A stretch of 33,979 nucleotides of DNA from 20CM-2-65-7 sp035943355 (GTDB taxonomy: Bacteria; Gemmatimonadota; Gemmatimonadetes; Gemmatimonadales; GWC2-71-9), in contig DASZCG010000299.1 of assembly GCA_035943355.1 (NCBI GenBank), positions 1 to 33,979 of the forward strand, in the 5' to 3' direction. The notes under the pieces are model-generated. The model saw nothing but the letters and a program-made list of their open reading frames with translations, made no database searches and was not told the DNA's origin. Both the position numbers and the translations under genes were made by a program. Position 1 is the stretch's first letter, and each line of letters starts with the position of its first letter. Shown here in pieces: positions 21,187-29,038 of this stretch.

Positions 21187-22020
21187 ATGTCCCGAGTAAT
21201 CGCGATCGCCAATCAAAAGGGCGGCGTCGGGAAAACGACGACCGCCGTCAATCTCGCGGCGTCTCTCGCGATCGCCGAGCGCAAAACGCTGCTCATCGAC
21301 GCGGACCCGCAGGGCAACTCGACCAGTGGCGTCGGCATTGAGCGCGATCGCATTCGGCACTCGCTCTACGACGCGATCATCGATGGCGCGGCGCTGACGC
21401 AAGCGCGCTTCCCGCACGTGCATTTCCCGTATCTCGACGTCGTCCCCGCGACGCAGGACCTGGTCGGCGCGGAGCTCGAGCTCGTCAATCAGCGTTCGCG
21501 CGAAACACGCATGCGCGACGCGTTGCGGGATCTGCGGGACGAGTACGCGTACATCATGATCGATTGCCCACCGTCGCTTGGCCTGCTCACGCTCAACATG
21601 CTGACGGCGGCCGACAGCGTGGTCATCCCGATTCAGTGCGAATACTACGCGCTCGAGGGGCTCTCGCAGTTGCTCAACACCATCAAGCTCGTGCAGCGCA
21701 ATTTCAATCCCGCACTCGCGATCGAGGGTGTGCTGCTGACGATGTACGACGCCCGCCTGAATCTCTCCAGGCAAGTCGCCGATGAAGCGAAGGAATACTT
21801 TGGCGGTCGCATGTTCTCCGTGACGGTCCCGCGGAACGTGCGGCTCGCTGAGGCGCCGAGCTTCGGTAAGCCAATCGTTTTGTATGACGTGCAGTCGGTG
21901 GGGGCGAAGAGCTATCTGGCCGTCGCCCAGGAGCTGATTCGCCGGGTCGAGCAGGACGCTCCACCCTCGCCGAACCTGCCCGCAATTGAATCGCTGCCTC
22001 CCCCGGAGGTGCCGGCATGA
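21187..22020 (+). CDS. parA: Chromosome partitioning ATPase ParA (Soj)
   Basis: ParA forms ATP-dependent dimers on the nucleoid and moves ParB-parS complexes. The 277-residue protein has the deviant Walker A KGGVGKTTTAVN (K11 onward), the Walker A' region LLIDADPQGNSTSGVG and Walker B IMIDCPPSLGLLTLN. QCEYYALEGLSQLL and SVTVPRNVRLAEAPSFGKP are typical of chromosomal Soj/ParA. There is no N-terminal helix-turn-helix of plasmid type Ia ParA. A Pro-rich tail of about 15 residues follows the domain. The start is at 21187, where the conserved N-terminus begins. It overlaps parB by ATGA, and both would be expressed together. Confidence 0.97.
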   Translation: MSRVIAIANQKGGVGKTTTAVNLAASLAIAERKTLLIDADPQGNSTSGVGIERDRIRHSLYDAIIDGAALTQARFPHVHFPYLDVVPATQDLVGAELELVNQRSRETRMRDALRDLRDEYAYIMIDCPPSLGLLTLNMLTAADSVVIPIQCEYYALEGLSQLLNTIKLVQRNFNPALAIEGVLLTMYDARLNLSRQVADEAKEYFGGRMFSVTVPRNVRLAEAPSFGKPIVLYDVQSVGAKSYLAVAQELIRRVEQDAPPSPNLPAIESLPPPEVPA

Positions 22021-22901
22021 CGGAAACCGCCGCTGGTAGACGCCGCCTCGGCCGTGGCCTCGAGGCGCTCCTCGGGCCGACTCGAGAGGAGGCGCAACGA
22101 GAAGGGAGTTTGGTCGAGCTCCCCATCAAGGACATCCGGCCGAACCCGTTCCAGCCGCGCCAAACGGTCGACCCGGAGGCACTCGAGGAGCTGGTCTCGT
22201 CGATCAAACAGGCCGGGCTGCTCCAGCCCGTCGTCGTTCGCCGGGCGAACGGCGGATATGAGTTGATCGCGGGTGAGCGCCGGCTGCGCGCCTGCCAGCA
22301 GCTCGGTTGGGAGCGCATCCCCGCGGTTCAGCGCGACGCCGACGACCGGACGCTGCTCACGCTCGCGCTGATCGAGAACCTGCAGCGCGATGATCTGTCG
22401 CCCGTCGACGAAGCGCGCGGCTACGAGCGACTGATCGCCGAGTTCAAACTGGCGCAACAGGACGTTGCCGACGCCGTCGGGCGCGATCGCTCGACCGTCG
22501 CCAATGCGCTCCGCCTCCTGAAGCTTCCCGAAGTCGTACTCCAGATGCTGCACGAAGGGCACCTGTCGGTCGGTCATGCGCGCGCGCTGCTCGCCCTCGA
22601 GGATCAACGGATCGTTACGAACCTGGCGCGCGAGGCGGTGACACAGGGGCTGTCGGTGCGTGAAGTCGAAGATCGCGTGCGCGGCGGGCGCGCGCCGGAA
22701 CGGCGGCCGCGCATGAAACGAGGCGTCGGCGCCGCCCCCGAGGTTCGTCGGGTTGAAGATGCGCTGCGCCGCCGGCTCGGCACGGATGTGCGCGTCAGCC
22801 TGCGCGCCAAGGGCAAGGGGCAGATTCATCTGTCGTTCTATTCGAACGACGATCTCGCTCGCATGCTCGAGCTGATCCTCGGCGCTCCGTTCGACGGATG
22901 A
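22017..22901 (+). CDS. parB: Chromosome partitioning protein ParB (Spo0J)
   Basis: ParB loads at parS and slides along DNA as a CTP-dependent clamp. The 294-residue protein begins with RRRLGRGLEALLG, the ParA-contacting N-terminal motif. It has the CTP-binding GERR at 86-89, ENLQRDDLSPVDEA at 120 onward, and the DNA-binding helix-turn-helix around QQDVADAVGRDRSTVANALRLL. A charged linker (PERRPRMKRG) leads to a C-terminal dimer domain. The two parS sites ahead of parA are its expected targets. It overlaps parA and the M23 gene by four bases each. Confidence 0.97.
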   Translation: MTETAAGRRRLGRGLEALLGPTREEAQREGSLVELPIKDIRPNPFQPRQTVDPEALEELVSSIKQAGLLQPVVVRRANGGYELIAGERRLRACQQLGWERIPAVQRDADDRTLLTLALIENLQRDDLSPVDEARGYERLIAEFKLAQQDVADAVGRDRSTVANALRLLKLPEVVLQMLHEGHLSVGHARALLALEDQRIVTNLAREAVTQGLSVREVEDRVRGGRAPERRPRMKRGVGAAPEVRRVEDALRRRLGTDVRVSLRAKGKGQIHLSFYSNDDLARMLELILGAPFDG

Positions 22902-23719
22902 GTACGCGGGGTGTAACCATCGTTATCCACGCGGACGGCGATCTCGAATCCAAACAGTATCGCATTCCTCGGTGGGGTCTCTTAGCGGGGAAGTGGGGCG
23001 CCGGCACTGTTGCCGTGTCGGTCGTGGGATTCTTTGCGTTCGCCGGACCGATCTCTCGAAACGCGGCCCGTGTGCCCGGACTCGAACGCGAGGTCTCCCG
23101 GCTGCGTATGGAAAACAGTCGCGTGCAGCAGCTGGCGTCAGCGCTGAACCGCGCGGAAGCGAACTATCAGGAGTTGCGCCAAATGCTGGGTGTGAAGGCG
23201 CCCCCCCCCACCACGCGCGGCGGTACCAGCGTCGCGAGCAACGCCGACTTCAGCACCGCGATGCGCGCCGTACCGATCCAAGCGGCCAGGCCTGGGGGTA
23301 ACAGGCAGTATGAGTCGGGCCCATCGATGCCCTCGCACTGGCCGTTCGATGTGCAAGGGTTCGTCACACGGGGACAGGTGAGACCCGGCGTTCCGGATGA
23401 ATCCCACCCCGGAATCGATATCGCGGTGCCAATTGGGACGCCCATTCGGGCATCCGGAGGCGGGACCGTCACCGCAGCCGGTTACGATCCCGACTACGGC
23501 TTGTTCGTCCTCTTGCGGCATCCGTCGGGCTACGAGACGATGTATGGTCATACATCACGGCTACTCGCCGCTGAAGGTGACGAAGTTCAGGCTGGACAAG
23601 TAATCGGTTTGTCCGGCAACTCGGGGCGGTCGACGGCGCCGCACCTGCATTTCGAGATTCGTCACGACGGCAAATCGGTCGATCCACTCGACCTCGTGAA
23701 AGAGGGGGGGACGCATTGA
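22898..23719 (+). CDS. M23 (LytM) family murein endopeptidase, membrane-anchored
   Basis: A 273-residue protein with a short cytoplasmic N-terminus, one membrane segment (about 29-50), a coiled-coil-like stretch (about 57-98, LEREVSRLRMENSRVQQL) and a C-terminal peptidase M23 domain (about 150-270). Zinc ligands H170, D174 (HPGID) and H251 (HLHFE), plus H218 (YGHTS), are present, so it should be an active peptidoglycan cross-link hydrolase. It lies between parB and a bactofilin gene with overlaps on both sides. M23-bactofilin pairs are known from cell-shape systems such as those of Helicobacter. A C9 tract (23201-23209) encodes the linker prolines at 102-104 and could slip. Confidence 0.93.
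   Translation: MSTRGVTIVIHADGDLESKQYRIPRWGLLAGKWGAGTVAVSVVGFFAFAGPISRNAARVPGLEREVSRLRMENSRVQQLASALNRAEANYQELRQMLGVKAPPPTTRGGTSVASNADFSTAMRAVPIQAARPGGNRQYESGPSMPSHWPFDVQGFVTRGQVRPGVPDESHPGIDIAVPIGTPIRASGGGTVTAAGYDPDYGLFVLLRHPSGYETMYGHTSRLLAAEGDEVQAGQVIGLSGNSGRSTAPHLHFEIRHDGKSVDPLDLVKEGGTH
23201..23209 (+). repeat. C9 homopolymer in the M23 peptidase linker
   Basis: Nine consecutive C encode Pro102-104 just after the coiled coil. Slippage by one base would remove the catalytic domain. Both replication slippage and sequencing error are possible at such a tract. Confidence 0.9.
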
Positions 23720-24141
23720 TGGCGGTGTTCAGCGAAAAGGGCGCGACCGGCTCCCGGGAGGGCGTGCCGGGGCTGTCGATTATCGGCGCAGGAATGCGCG
23801 TGGTGGGCGATATCTCCGCCGACGGCGTCGTAAAGATAGAAGGGTCGGTCACCGGAACCGTTCGCGCCGCCAAGCAGGTGCTCGTCGCACGGGGCGGGGA
23901 AGTAGAAGGCGACGTCGTCAGTCGTGAGGCGATCATCGGCGGCGAAGTCCGTGGCGCCGTCTACGCCGAGGAGCGGGTGGAGCTCCAAGCGACCAGCGTC
24001 GTCCACGGTGACGTGCATACCAAGCGGCTGCTGATTCAGGAAGGCGGCGAGATGAACGGCGTGCTGCGGATGGGCGAGGACGCTGGCCAGCCACCGCAGG
24101 TCGCCACACGCACGGGGCAGGCCTCCCTGGCGCGAGCTTAG
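23719..24141 (+). CDS. Bactofilin
   Basis: Bactofilins are small cytoskeletal proteins that polymerise without nucleotide into beta-helix filaments, often beneath the membrane. This one has 140 residues. A central repeat region (about 20-115: SIIGAGMRVVGDISADGVVKI and the following VxGxVxAxxVLVxxGGEVEGDVVS pattern) is the DUF583/bactofilin beta-helix, flanked by short flexible ends. The ATG at 23719 overlaps the M23 stop by one base, behind a purine-rich ribosome site (23702-23710); a TTG three bases upstream is less likely. In Myxococcus, bactofilins hold ParABS components in place, so the parABS-M23-bactofilin order suggests a linked role in segregation and shape. Confidence 0.94.
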   Translation: MAVFSEKGATGSREGVPGLSIIGAGMRVVGDISADGVVKIEGSVTGTVRAAKQVLVARGGEVEGDVVSREAIIGGEVRGAVYAEERVELQATSVVHGDVHTKRLLIQEGGEMNGVLRMGEDAGQPPQVATRTGQASLARA

Positions 24142-24263
24142 ATATCCACACGGCAGCGTCCGGCTCATGTGGATTCTCTAATTCATTGCTAGTAAATAAG
24201 TTACGCTTTCATCCTATGTGGAAGACTTTCGGCTGCCACGATACTGTCCCTACGGTGTCGTAA
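24142..24263. other. AT-rich spacer with DnaA-box-like motifs (possible oriC or DnaA-regulated site)
   Basis: This 122-base gene-free spacer follows the par operon. It contains ATATCCACA (24142-24150, 8 of 9 to TTATCCACA), TGTGGATTC (24168-24176, 7 of 9 on the reverse strand) and TGTGGAAGA (24217-24225, 7 of 9). The first two form an inverted repeat, ATCCACA/TGTGGAT. Between the second and third the sequence is roughly two-thirds A+T (24171-24215), against a GC-rich background. TAGTAAATAAG in this stretch resembles a DnaA-trio. It is short for an origin and dnaA or dnaN are not in view, so a promoter region responding to DnaA is an alternative. Confidence 0.35.
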
Positions 24264-25019
24264 ATGCGGCTAGACACCCTGGTCTCCTACCTCGATCAGT
24301 ACCTCCGTACCGCCGAAGAAGTAGCAGACGCGCCTGAAGCACTGAACGGACTGCAAGTCGCCAATTCCGGCGCAGTCACTCGTGTCGCGGCTGCGGTCGA
24401 TCTCTGCGCAGCGACGGTCCGGATGGCGGCGGAGCAGCGGGCTGATTTGCTCGTGGTCCATCACGGACTGTTCTGGGGAGGTCTGCGGCCGCTGGTGGGT
24501 CCTGCCTACGAGCGCGTCGCCGGACTCGTCCGGGGGAACATCGCGCTGTACGCCGCGCACCTTCCTTTAGATCGGCATCCCGACGTCGGCAATAACGCGG
24601 TGCTGGCGCGACAGCTCGGCGTCACGATCCGCGCGGAGTTCGGCTCGTATCATGGCGCGCCGATCGGCGTATGGGGCGAGCGAACCGGCACGCGCGACGA
24701 GCTGGGTCGAGCGTTGGCTCAGGCACTCAACAGCGCGCCACGCCTCTTGGCGTTTGGCCCCGAGCGTGTGCAACGCGTCGGCATCGTCACTGGGGCAGGG
24801 GGCGGACTGATTCCGCAGGCGGCTGCAGCCGGTCTGGATACGTACATCACCGGCGAGGGCCAACACTGGACCTTCTTCGATGCCGAAGAGTTGCATCTCA
24901 ACGTTTTCTACGCCGGCCACTACGCGACTGAGACGGTTGGCGTAAAGGCCCTCGCCGAGCACATCTGCAAGAAGTTCGATCTGCCCTGGGTGTTTCTGGA
25001 TCATCCTACCGGGTTGTGA
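24264..25019 (+). CDS. Nif3-like dinuclear metal-centre protein (YbgI family)
   Basis: A 251-residue member of the Nif3/YbgI family, hexameric proteins with a two-metal site and no settled cellular role, sometimes labelled GTP cyclohydrolase 1 type 2 homologue. Metal-binding H66 and H67 lie in LLVVHHGLFWGG, with further ligands in AAHLPLDRHPDVGNN and near the C-terminus in TGEGQHW and AGHYATETVG. The usual TGDxxHH appears here as TGEGQHW. This is the short form without the inserted CutA-like domain. No ribosome site precedes the ATG; TACGGT (24251-24256) ends seven bases before it and may be the -10 of a leaderless message. It overlaps the MFS gene. Confidence 0.92.
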   Translation: MRLDTLVSYLDQYLRTAEEVADAPEALNGLQVANSGAVTRVAAAVDLCAATVRMAAEQRADLLVVHHGLFWGGLRPLVGPAYERVAGLVRGNIALYAAHLPLDRHPDVGNNAVLARQLGVTIRAEFGSYHGAPIGVWGERTGTRDELGRALAQALNSAPRLLAFGPERVQRVGIVTGAGGGLIPQAAAAGLDTYITGEGQHWTFFDAEELHLNVFYAGHYATETVGVKALAEHICKKFDLPWVFLDHPTGL

Positions 25020-26224
25020 ACCCGCGTCGTGTGTTGACAGTCCTGGCCGTCGCGGAGCTCTTGGCGATGGCCCCCTGGTTCAGCGCGTCCGCCGTGGCGC
25101 CGGCACTCGCGCGAGTGTGGCAGCTGACGCCCGCAACCACCGCGTGGCTCACGATCTCGGTACAGCTCGGGTTCGTCGCCGGCGCGCTGGTGAGCGCGAT
25201 ATTCACGCTCGCCGACCGACTCTCGGCTCGCCGGCTCGTCGCGGGCTCGGCGGCGATCGCGGCACTCGCGACACTCGGTGTCGCGGCGGCGCCAGGTCTG
25301 GGTGTGGGAATCGCCTGCCGCTCACTGACCGGTGCCGCATTGGCCGGCGTGTATCCACCCGGAATGAAGATCGCTGCCGGATGGTTCAAGGATTCGCGCG
25401 GCTGGGCGATCGGCATCCTCGTCGGGGCACTGACGCTGGGGTCCGCGAGTCCGCATCTCGTGCGCTGGGCGGTGCCGCCGAACGCGTGGCGTATCGTTCT
25501 CGTCGTTGCTGCGTGCAGCGCACTCGCCGGCGGACTGCTCGTCCTGCTCGTGCCGAACGATGGGCCGTATGCCGCTCCATCGCCGCCATTTTCTCTCGGC
25601 GCCGCTCCCCGCATTCTCCAAGACCGCGCGGTTGCGCTCGCCAACCTCGGCTATCTCGGGCACATGTGGGAGGTGTACGCGATGTGGACGTGGATCGCCG
25701 TCTTCATCGCCGCGAGTGAGCGTGCGCGGCGCGGTCCGACCGCGGATGTGACGGCGCTCGCGGCGCTCACGACGTTCGCGGTGGTCGGCAGTGGCGCCAT
25801 CGGATGCTGGCTCGGCGGGAAATACGCGGACAAGTTTGGTCGCACGCTCGTCACGAGCGCCGCGATGGTGATCTCGGGAATCTGCGCGTTGAACGTCGGC
25901 CTGTTTTACGGCGCACCGTTGATCGCGCTGTTGCCCATTCTGCTGGTGTGGGGAATCAGCGTCGTGGCGGACTCCGCGCAGTTCTCCGCCGCGGTGAGCG
26001 AGCTCGCGCCGCGCGAGTACGTCGGCACGGCTCTCACGCTACAAACGAGTCTCGGCTTTCTGCTCACGGCCGCGACGATCTATCTCCTGCCGGCGGTAGC
26101 CGCCGTCATCGGGTGGCGCTGGAGCATGAGTGCGTTGGCCATCGGTCCGGCGGTCGGCGTGTGGGCCATGCTCGCGCTGCGGCATCGACCCGAGGCGCTG
26201 CGGCTCGCGGGTGGAAAACGCTAA
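25016..26224 (+). CDS. MFS transporter
   Basis: A 402-residue very hydrophobic protein with about 12 membrane segments in two halves, joined by a loop near residues 180-200. LAVAELLAMAPWFSASAVAP at the N-terminus, GRTLVTSAAM after GGKYADKF (the loop 8-9 version of the MFS motif A) and the glycine-rich RSLTGAALAGVYPPGMKIAAGWF region fit the major facilitator superfamily, nitrate/nitrite or sugar-type branch. The substrate is unknown. It starts with GTG at 25016 in a GTGA overlap with the Nif3-like gene, so the two are co-translated. Its stop overlaps the stop of the convergent minus-strand gene by three bases, leaving no spacer for a terminator. Confidence 0.88.
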   Translation: MNPRRVLTVLAVAELLAMAPWFSASAVAPALARVWQLTPATTAWLTISVQLGFVAGALVSAIFTLADRLSARRLVAGSAAIAALATLGVAAAPGLGVGIACRSLTGAALAGVYPPGMKIAAGWFKDSRGWAIGILVGALTLGSASPHLVRWAVPPNAWRIVLVVAACSALAGGLLVLLVPNDGPYAAPSPPFSLGAAPRILQDRAVALANLGYLGHMWEVYAMWTWIAVFIAASERARRGPTADVTALAALTTFAVVGSGAIGCWLGGKYADKFGRTLVTSAAMVISGICALNVGLFYGAPLIALLPILLVWGISVVADSAQFSAAVSELAPREYVGTALTLQTSLGFLLTAATIYLLPAVAAVIGWRWSMSALAIGPAVGVWAMLALRHRPEALRLAGGKR

Positions 26225-27414
26225 GGGACAATGAACGTCCCGACTTCGTCGCCGTAATCGCCGACTAGGCGAGTCGTACCGCCCGGCACGGTCCACGGAC
26301 CGCCGTCGAGGCGCACGTTGATCTGGTGGACACCCTTCGCCATCGGCAGGACGACTTCCCAGCTGCCACCGGCCGTCTGTGTCATCGAGACCGGCTGCCA
26401 ATCGCTGAAGTCTCCCGCGATTTCTACGAGTGTGGCAGGGGGCGCGCGCAGCACCAGGCGGATGTTCCCGGACGATTCCGACACGACTGTCAGCGTGGTG
26501 GATGGCGGAGGATCGTCCCCACCCCCGCCGTTGGCTCCACTATGTCGCAAGGGCAACGACGGGACGGGACGAGCGGGCGAAGGGATGCGGAACCGCAGGC
26601 CCGCCGACAGGTAGCGCCCCGCGATGCTCCCGTTGATCGGGTCCGACGGGTAGCGCCCCCCGGATATCACGAACGCCCATCGATCGGCAAAGGGCAGGCT
26701 ACCGCTTGCCTCGCCGTACACGCCGTGGCCGGCGCCCTGGCTCCATACCCGCGCGGCGAGCACGGTTTCAAGCACGAATTTGCCGTACTGTCCACGTGCT
26801 GTCATGCCGATGTCGCTATACTGCGTGTCGCCTACAAATGCCCGGCCAGCCGTTACGAGGAGCGCAAACCAGCTGCGGCGTTGCAGTGCGGTCACCGATG
26901 CCGCAAAGACCGGCCGCGCTCCCTCGGGTGACCCGAATGCCGTGCGCCCCCCGGTCGCCGCCAACCAGACACCGCCGCGATCGGTGTCGCGGCGTATGCG
27001 GAACTCGCCGAGCAGATGCCAGAAGCTCGCGAAATCGGCGTAGGACGATGCGCCCGCCGTGCCAGAAGCCTCGATGCGCCAGTCCTTGGCCGGACGAGCG
27101 AACGCAGTGCCAACCACGGAGCCCTGAATGCTCCGGTTGCCGCTCTCAAAGCGCAGGTATGTGCCACGTGCGTTGAGCGCCGCTCTGCTGCCATACCATG
27201 CGAATGTCGGGGTAATCGTAGCGGCACTGCTGAGGAGAAACCCGTCGTAGCGCACGAGCGAGGCGCCCATGTCGATGGTCGCGCTTGCTTGCGCGTGTAT
27301 CACGTGTGTGGCTGAAAAAAACGATAGGGACGTCGCTACGAGCAGCGACGTACGCCTGCGGGCACACCCTGCGAGCTTAGGGTTTGCCTGGCCGGGCGTT
27401 GCGCGCGTTCGCAT
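26221..27414 (-). CDS. Predicted outer-membrane protein with C-terminal glycogen-binding-like (CBM48) domain
   Basis: A 397-residue secreted protein. A long, positively charged N-terminus leads to a hydrophobic stretch (about 23-39) and a signal-peptidase site near HAQA (about residue 43). Residues 45-277 show alternating strands rich in aromatic and Gly residues (AGRAFVGDTQYSDIGMTA, GYGEASGSLPF-like), as in a beta-barrel. A Pro/Gly linker with GGGG (297-300) follows. Residues 310-397 are an early-set/AMPK-type domain with GDFSDW (334-339), WEVVLPMAKGVHQINVRLDG and WTVPGG. That domain usually binds glycogen-like glucans, or serves as a structural module. It is the last of four overlapping genes led by a sigma factor. 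The barrel is inferred from pattern only. Confidence 0.75.
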   Translation of the reverse strand: MRTRATPGQANPKLAGCARRRTSLLVATSLSFFSATHVIHAQASATIDMGASLVRYDGFLLSSAATITPTFAWYGSRAALNARGTYLRFESGNRSIQGSVVGTAFARPAKDWRIEASGTAGASSYADFASFWHLLGEFRIRRDTDRGGVWLAATGGRTAFGSPEGARPVFAASVTALQRRSWFALLVTAGRAFVGDTQYSDIGMTARGQYGKFVLETVLAARVWSQGAGHGVYGEASGSLPFADRWAFVISGGRYPSDPINGSIAGRYLSAGLRFRIPSPARPVPSLPLRHSGANGGGGDDPPPSTTLTVVSESSGNIRLVLRAPPATLVEIAGDFSDWQPVSMTQTAGGSWEVVLPMAKGVHQINVRLDGGPWTVPGGTTRLVGDYGDEVGTFIVP

Positions 27415-27976
27415 CCACCTTCACAGAGGCCGCATCCAACTGCACAGAAGTAGCGGCGGCTGGAGGTGCGCCGAGGGCGATGTCGCGCTCGACCGCGTGG
27501 CGAAACTCTACGAGGTCGGCGTCTCGGGCCGTCGGTGCGAGGACGAGCAACGCAGCGGCGGCGCTGTCCGCCGGCACACCGCTCGCGACGAGATCGGCGA
27601 GTACGGCGAGCGCCATGGTCACGGGTGGGCGGCGCACGTCACGGATGCGCGTCAGTACCGCGGGCGTGGCGCCGGCGCGCAGCGCGGCGACTCCCGCCTC
27701 GAGCTCCGGCGGCGTTGCCTTGGTGCCGAGGGCGTCCCGCGCGGTGCCGAGGTCGGCCGCGAGGCGATGGACCGCTATGACAATGCGCTCGCGTCCGGCG
27801 TTCTTCAGCGCGCCCTCGAGCGCGCGATGGATCAGCGGCTCGCTCGGCAGCCCTGCCAAGCGCGCTGAGTCGACGATAGCGACGACACGCGCGCGCGTCT
27901 CGGGATCCAGCCGCTCATAGCGTGGATCCTGCGCGGGGTTCTGCGCGATGACGAGCAGCAACGCCGTCAGGATCAC
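27377..27976 (-). CDS. Small secreted protein of unknown function
   Basis: A 199-residue protein starting at GTG 27976 in a GTGA overlap with the upstream gene. The first 11 residues (MILTALLLVIA) are a short hydrophobic stretch, probably a signal peptide cut near AQN, placing it in the periplasm. The rest is Ala/Arg-rich and mostly helical, with no recognised domain. Two stretches (TPPELEAGVAALRAGATPAVL and MALAVLADLVASGVPADSAAAALL) look like paired helices. The C-terminus is disordered-looking, Lys/Arg/Pro rich. It ends 38 bases inside the next gene. The constant linkage between the anti-sigma-like protein and the barrel protein suggests a role in the same envelope process, which is inference only. 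Confidence 0.7.
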   Translation of the reverse strand: MILTALLLVIAQNPAQDPRYERLDPETRARVVAIVDSARLAGLPSEPLIHRALEGALKNAGRERIVIAVHRLAADLGTARDALGTKATPPELEAGVAALRAGATPAVLTRIRDVRRPPVTMALAVLADLVASGVPADSAAAALLVLAPTARDADLVEFRHAVERDIALGAPPAAATSVQLDAASVKVDANARNARPGKP

Positions 27977-28473
27977 GTGCCATGTCCTCCGACCGTCACG
28001 ACCGAGCTCGGCGTGCCGAAGTCATCGTCTCGCGCCGTCGGCGCTCCGGGATCGGCGCGCCACTCGACGCCGTTCACGAGAAACGCATAGCGATACCGTC
28101 CGGGAGCGAGCGGAATCATCGTCGCCCAGACGCCGCCGCGCGCGGCGTGCATCGGCGCGCGTGCGGGATCCCAATCGTTGAAGTCTCCGACCAGAGCGAC
28201 CGACGCGGCTTGCGGCGCAACCAAAACGAACTGAAACGCATCCGGTCGCGGCCCACGAGACCAGGGTCGGGCAAGCGCGACGGCGGCGAGCACTGCGGCG
28301 GCCGCCAGCCACGGCCAGGCGCGGGCAAGCGGACGACGAGCGACCAGCCCGGTCTCGGGCCGCGCGATCTCGCTCATCACGCGCGCGTCGAGTGCCCGAT
28401 CGATGGATACGGGCTGGCGCAGCTCGCGAATGACGCGTTCGACGACGTCTTCCTCGTCCTGCCGCTCAAACAT
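27973..28473 (-). CDS. Putative anti-sigma factor with extracytoplasmic glycogen-binding-like domain
   Basis: A 166-residue single-pass membrane protein. Residues 1-50 are charged and cytoplasmic (EEDVVERVIRELRQPVSID), 52-69 form one membrane segment, and 80-162 are outside. The outer part is an AMPK/CBM48-type early-set domain: VALVGDFNDWDP (GDFNDW at 96-101), WATMIPLAPGRYRYAFLVNGVEW and a final strand SSVVTV. It lies immediately after the ECF sigma gene with an 8-base overlap, the usual place of an anti-sigma factor. It lacks the zinc-binding HxxxCxxC motif of ZAS anti-sigmas, so sigma binding by the N-terminal helices is inferred. The outer domain could sense a glucan or another envelope ligand. 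Confidence 0.75.
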   Translation of the reverse strand: MFERQDEEDVVERVIRELRQPVSIDRALDARVMSEIARPETGLVARRPLARAWPWLAAAAVLAAVALARPWSRGPRPDAFQFVLVAPQAASVALVGDFNDWDPARAPMHAARGGVWATMIPLAPGRYRYAFLVNGVEWRADPGAPTARDDDFGTPSSVVTVGGHGT

Positions 28474-29023
28474 GTTCCGCCTCTTTCAAGAATCGCTGCA
28501 ATTGTTCGCGGGCGCGCTTGACGCGCATTTTCAGCGCCGATACGCCGGCGCCCGTGAGGTGCGCGATCTCCTCGTACTCGAGATCGTCGACGTGCTTGAG
28601 GAGAAATGCCTCACGATATTCCGGCGCCAGCCGGGCGAGCGCGCGGCCCACGACGTCCGCCCATTCCACGCGATCCAACTGATCGGCGTGGGTCGCGCCG
28701 TTGATCGCATCCTCATCGCGGACGAACAGGCGGCGGCGGCGCGCCGCTCGCGCGCCGGTCGTGCGGCACCGGTTGACCAGGATGCCGTAGAGCCACGCGC
28801 CGAATCGCGCCGGGTCGTCGCAGCGCGCGAGCGAGCGGTAGGCTCGGACGAACGCGTCCTGCAAGGCTTCCTCCGCATCTTCCCGGTTCCCGATCATGTG
28901 AAGGGCAAATCGTCCCAGGCGATCGCGATAGCGGGCGACCAGCGCGGCATACGCGCCGATGTCGCCGGCCCGGATCCGGCGCACCAGTTCGCCATCTCCC
29001 GCTTCCACCATCTCTATACCCAT
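28466..29023 (-). CDS. ECF-type RNA polymerase sigma factor
   Basis: A 185-residue sigma factor with only regions 2 and 4. Region 2 (about 12-78) contains YRDRLGRFALHMIGNREDAEEALQDAFVRAYRSL and FGAWLYGILVNRC (quoted here as landmarks only). Region 4 (about 120-172) contains ALARLAPEYREAFLLKHV and the helix-turn-helix YEEIAHLTGAGVSALKMRVKRA. The start at 29023 is chosen because CGAGG precedes it by 7-8 bases. An in-frame ATG at 29086 lies upstream but would extend through the inverted repeat. First gene of a four-gene overlapping operon and co-transcribed with its likely membrane regulator. ECF systems usually control their own promoter, so the inverted repeat just upstream may matter. Confidence 0.93.
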   Translation of the reverse strand: MGIEMVEAGDGELVRRIRAGDIGAYAALVARYRDRLGRFALHMIGNREDAEEALQDAFVRAYRSLARCDDPARFGAWLYGILVNRCRTTGARAARRRRLFVRDEDAINGATHADQLDRVEWADVVGRALARLAPEYREAFLLKHVDDLEYEEIAHLTGAGVSALKMRVKRAREQLQRFLKEAEHV

Positions 29024-29038
29024 GGGCGACCTCGGGCC

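Noticed and set aside
21183..21188. TATAAT as the parA promoter -10
   Set aside because: It overlaps the parA ATG, so transcription would begin inside the gene and lose the conserved N-terminus. It may serve nothing.
22923..22931. TTATCCACG as a DnaA box
   Set aside because: One isolated 8-of-9 match inside coding sequence is weak alone. It is mentioned only as minor support for the spacer at 24142-24263.
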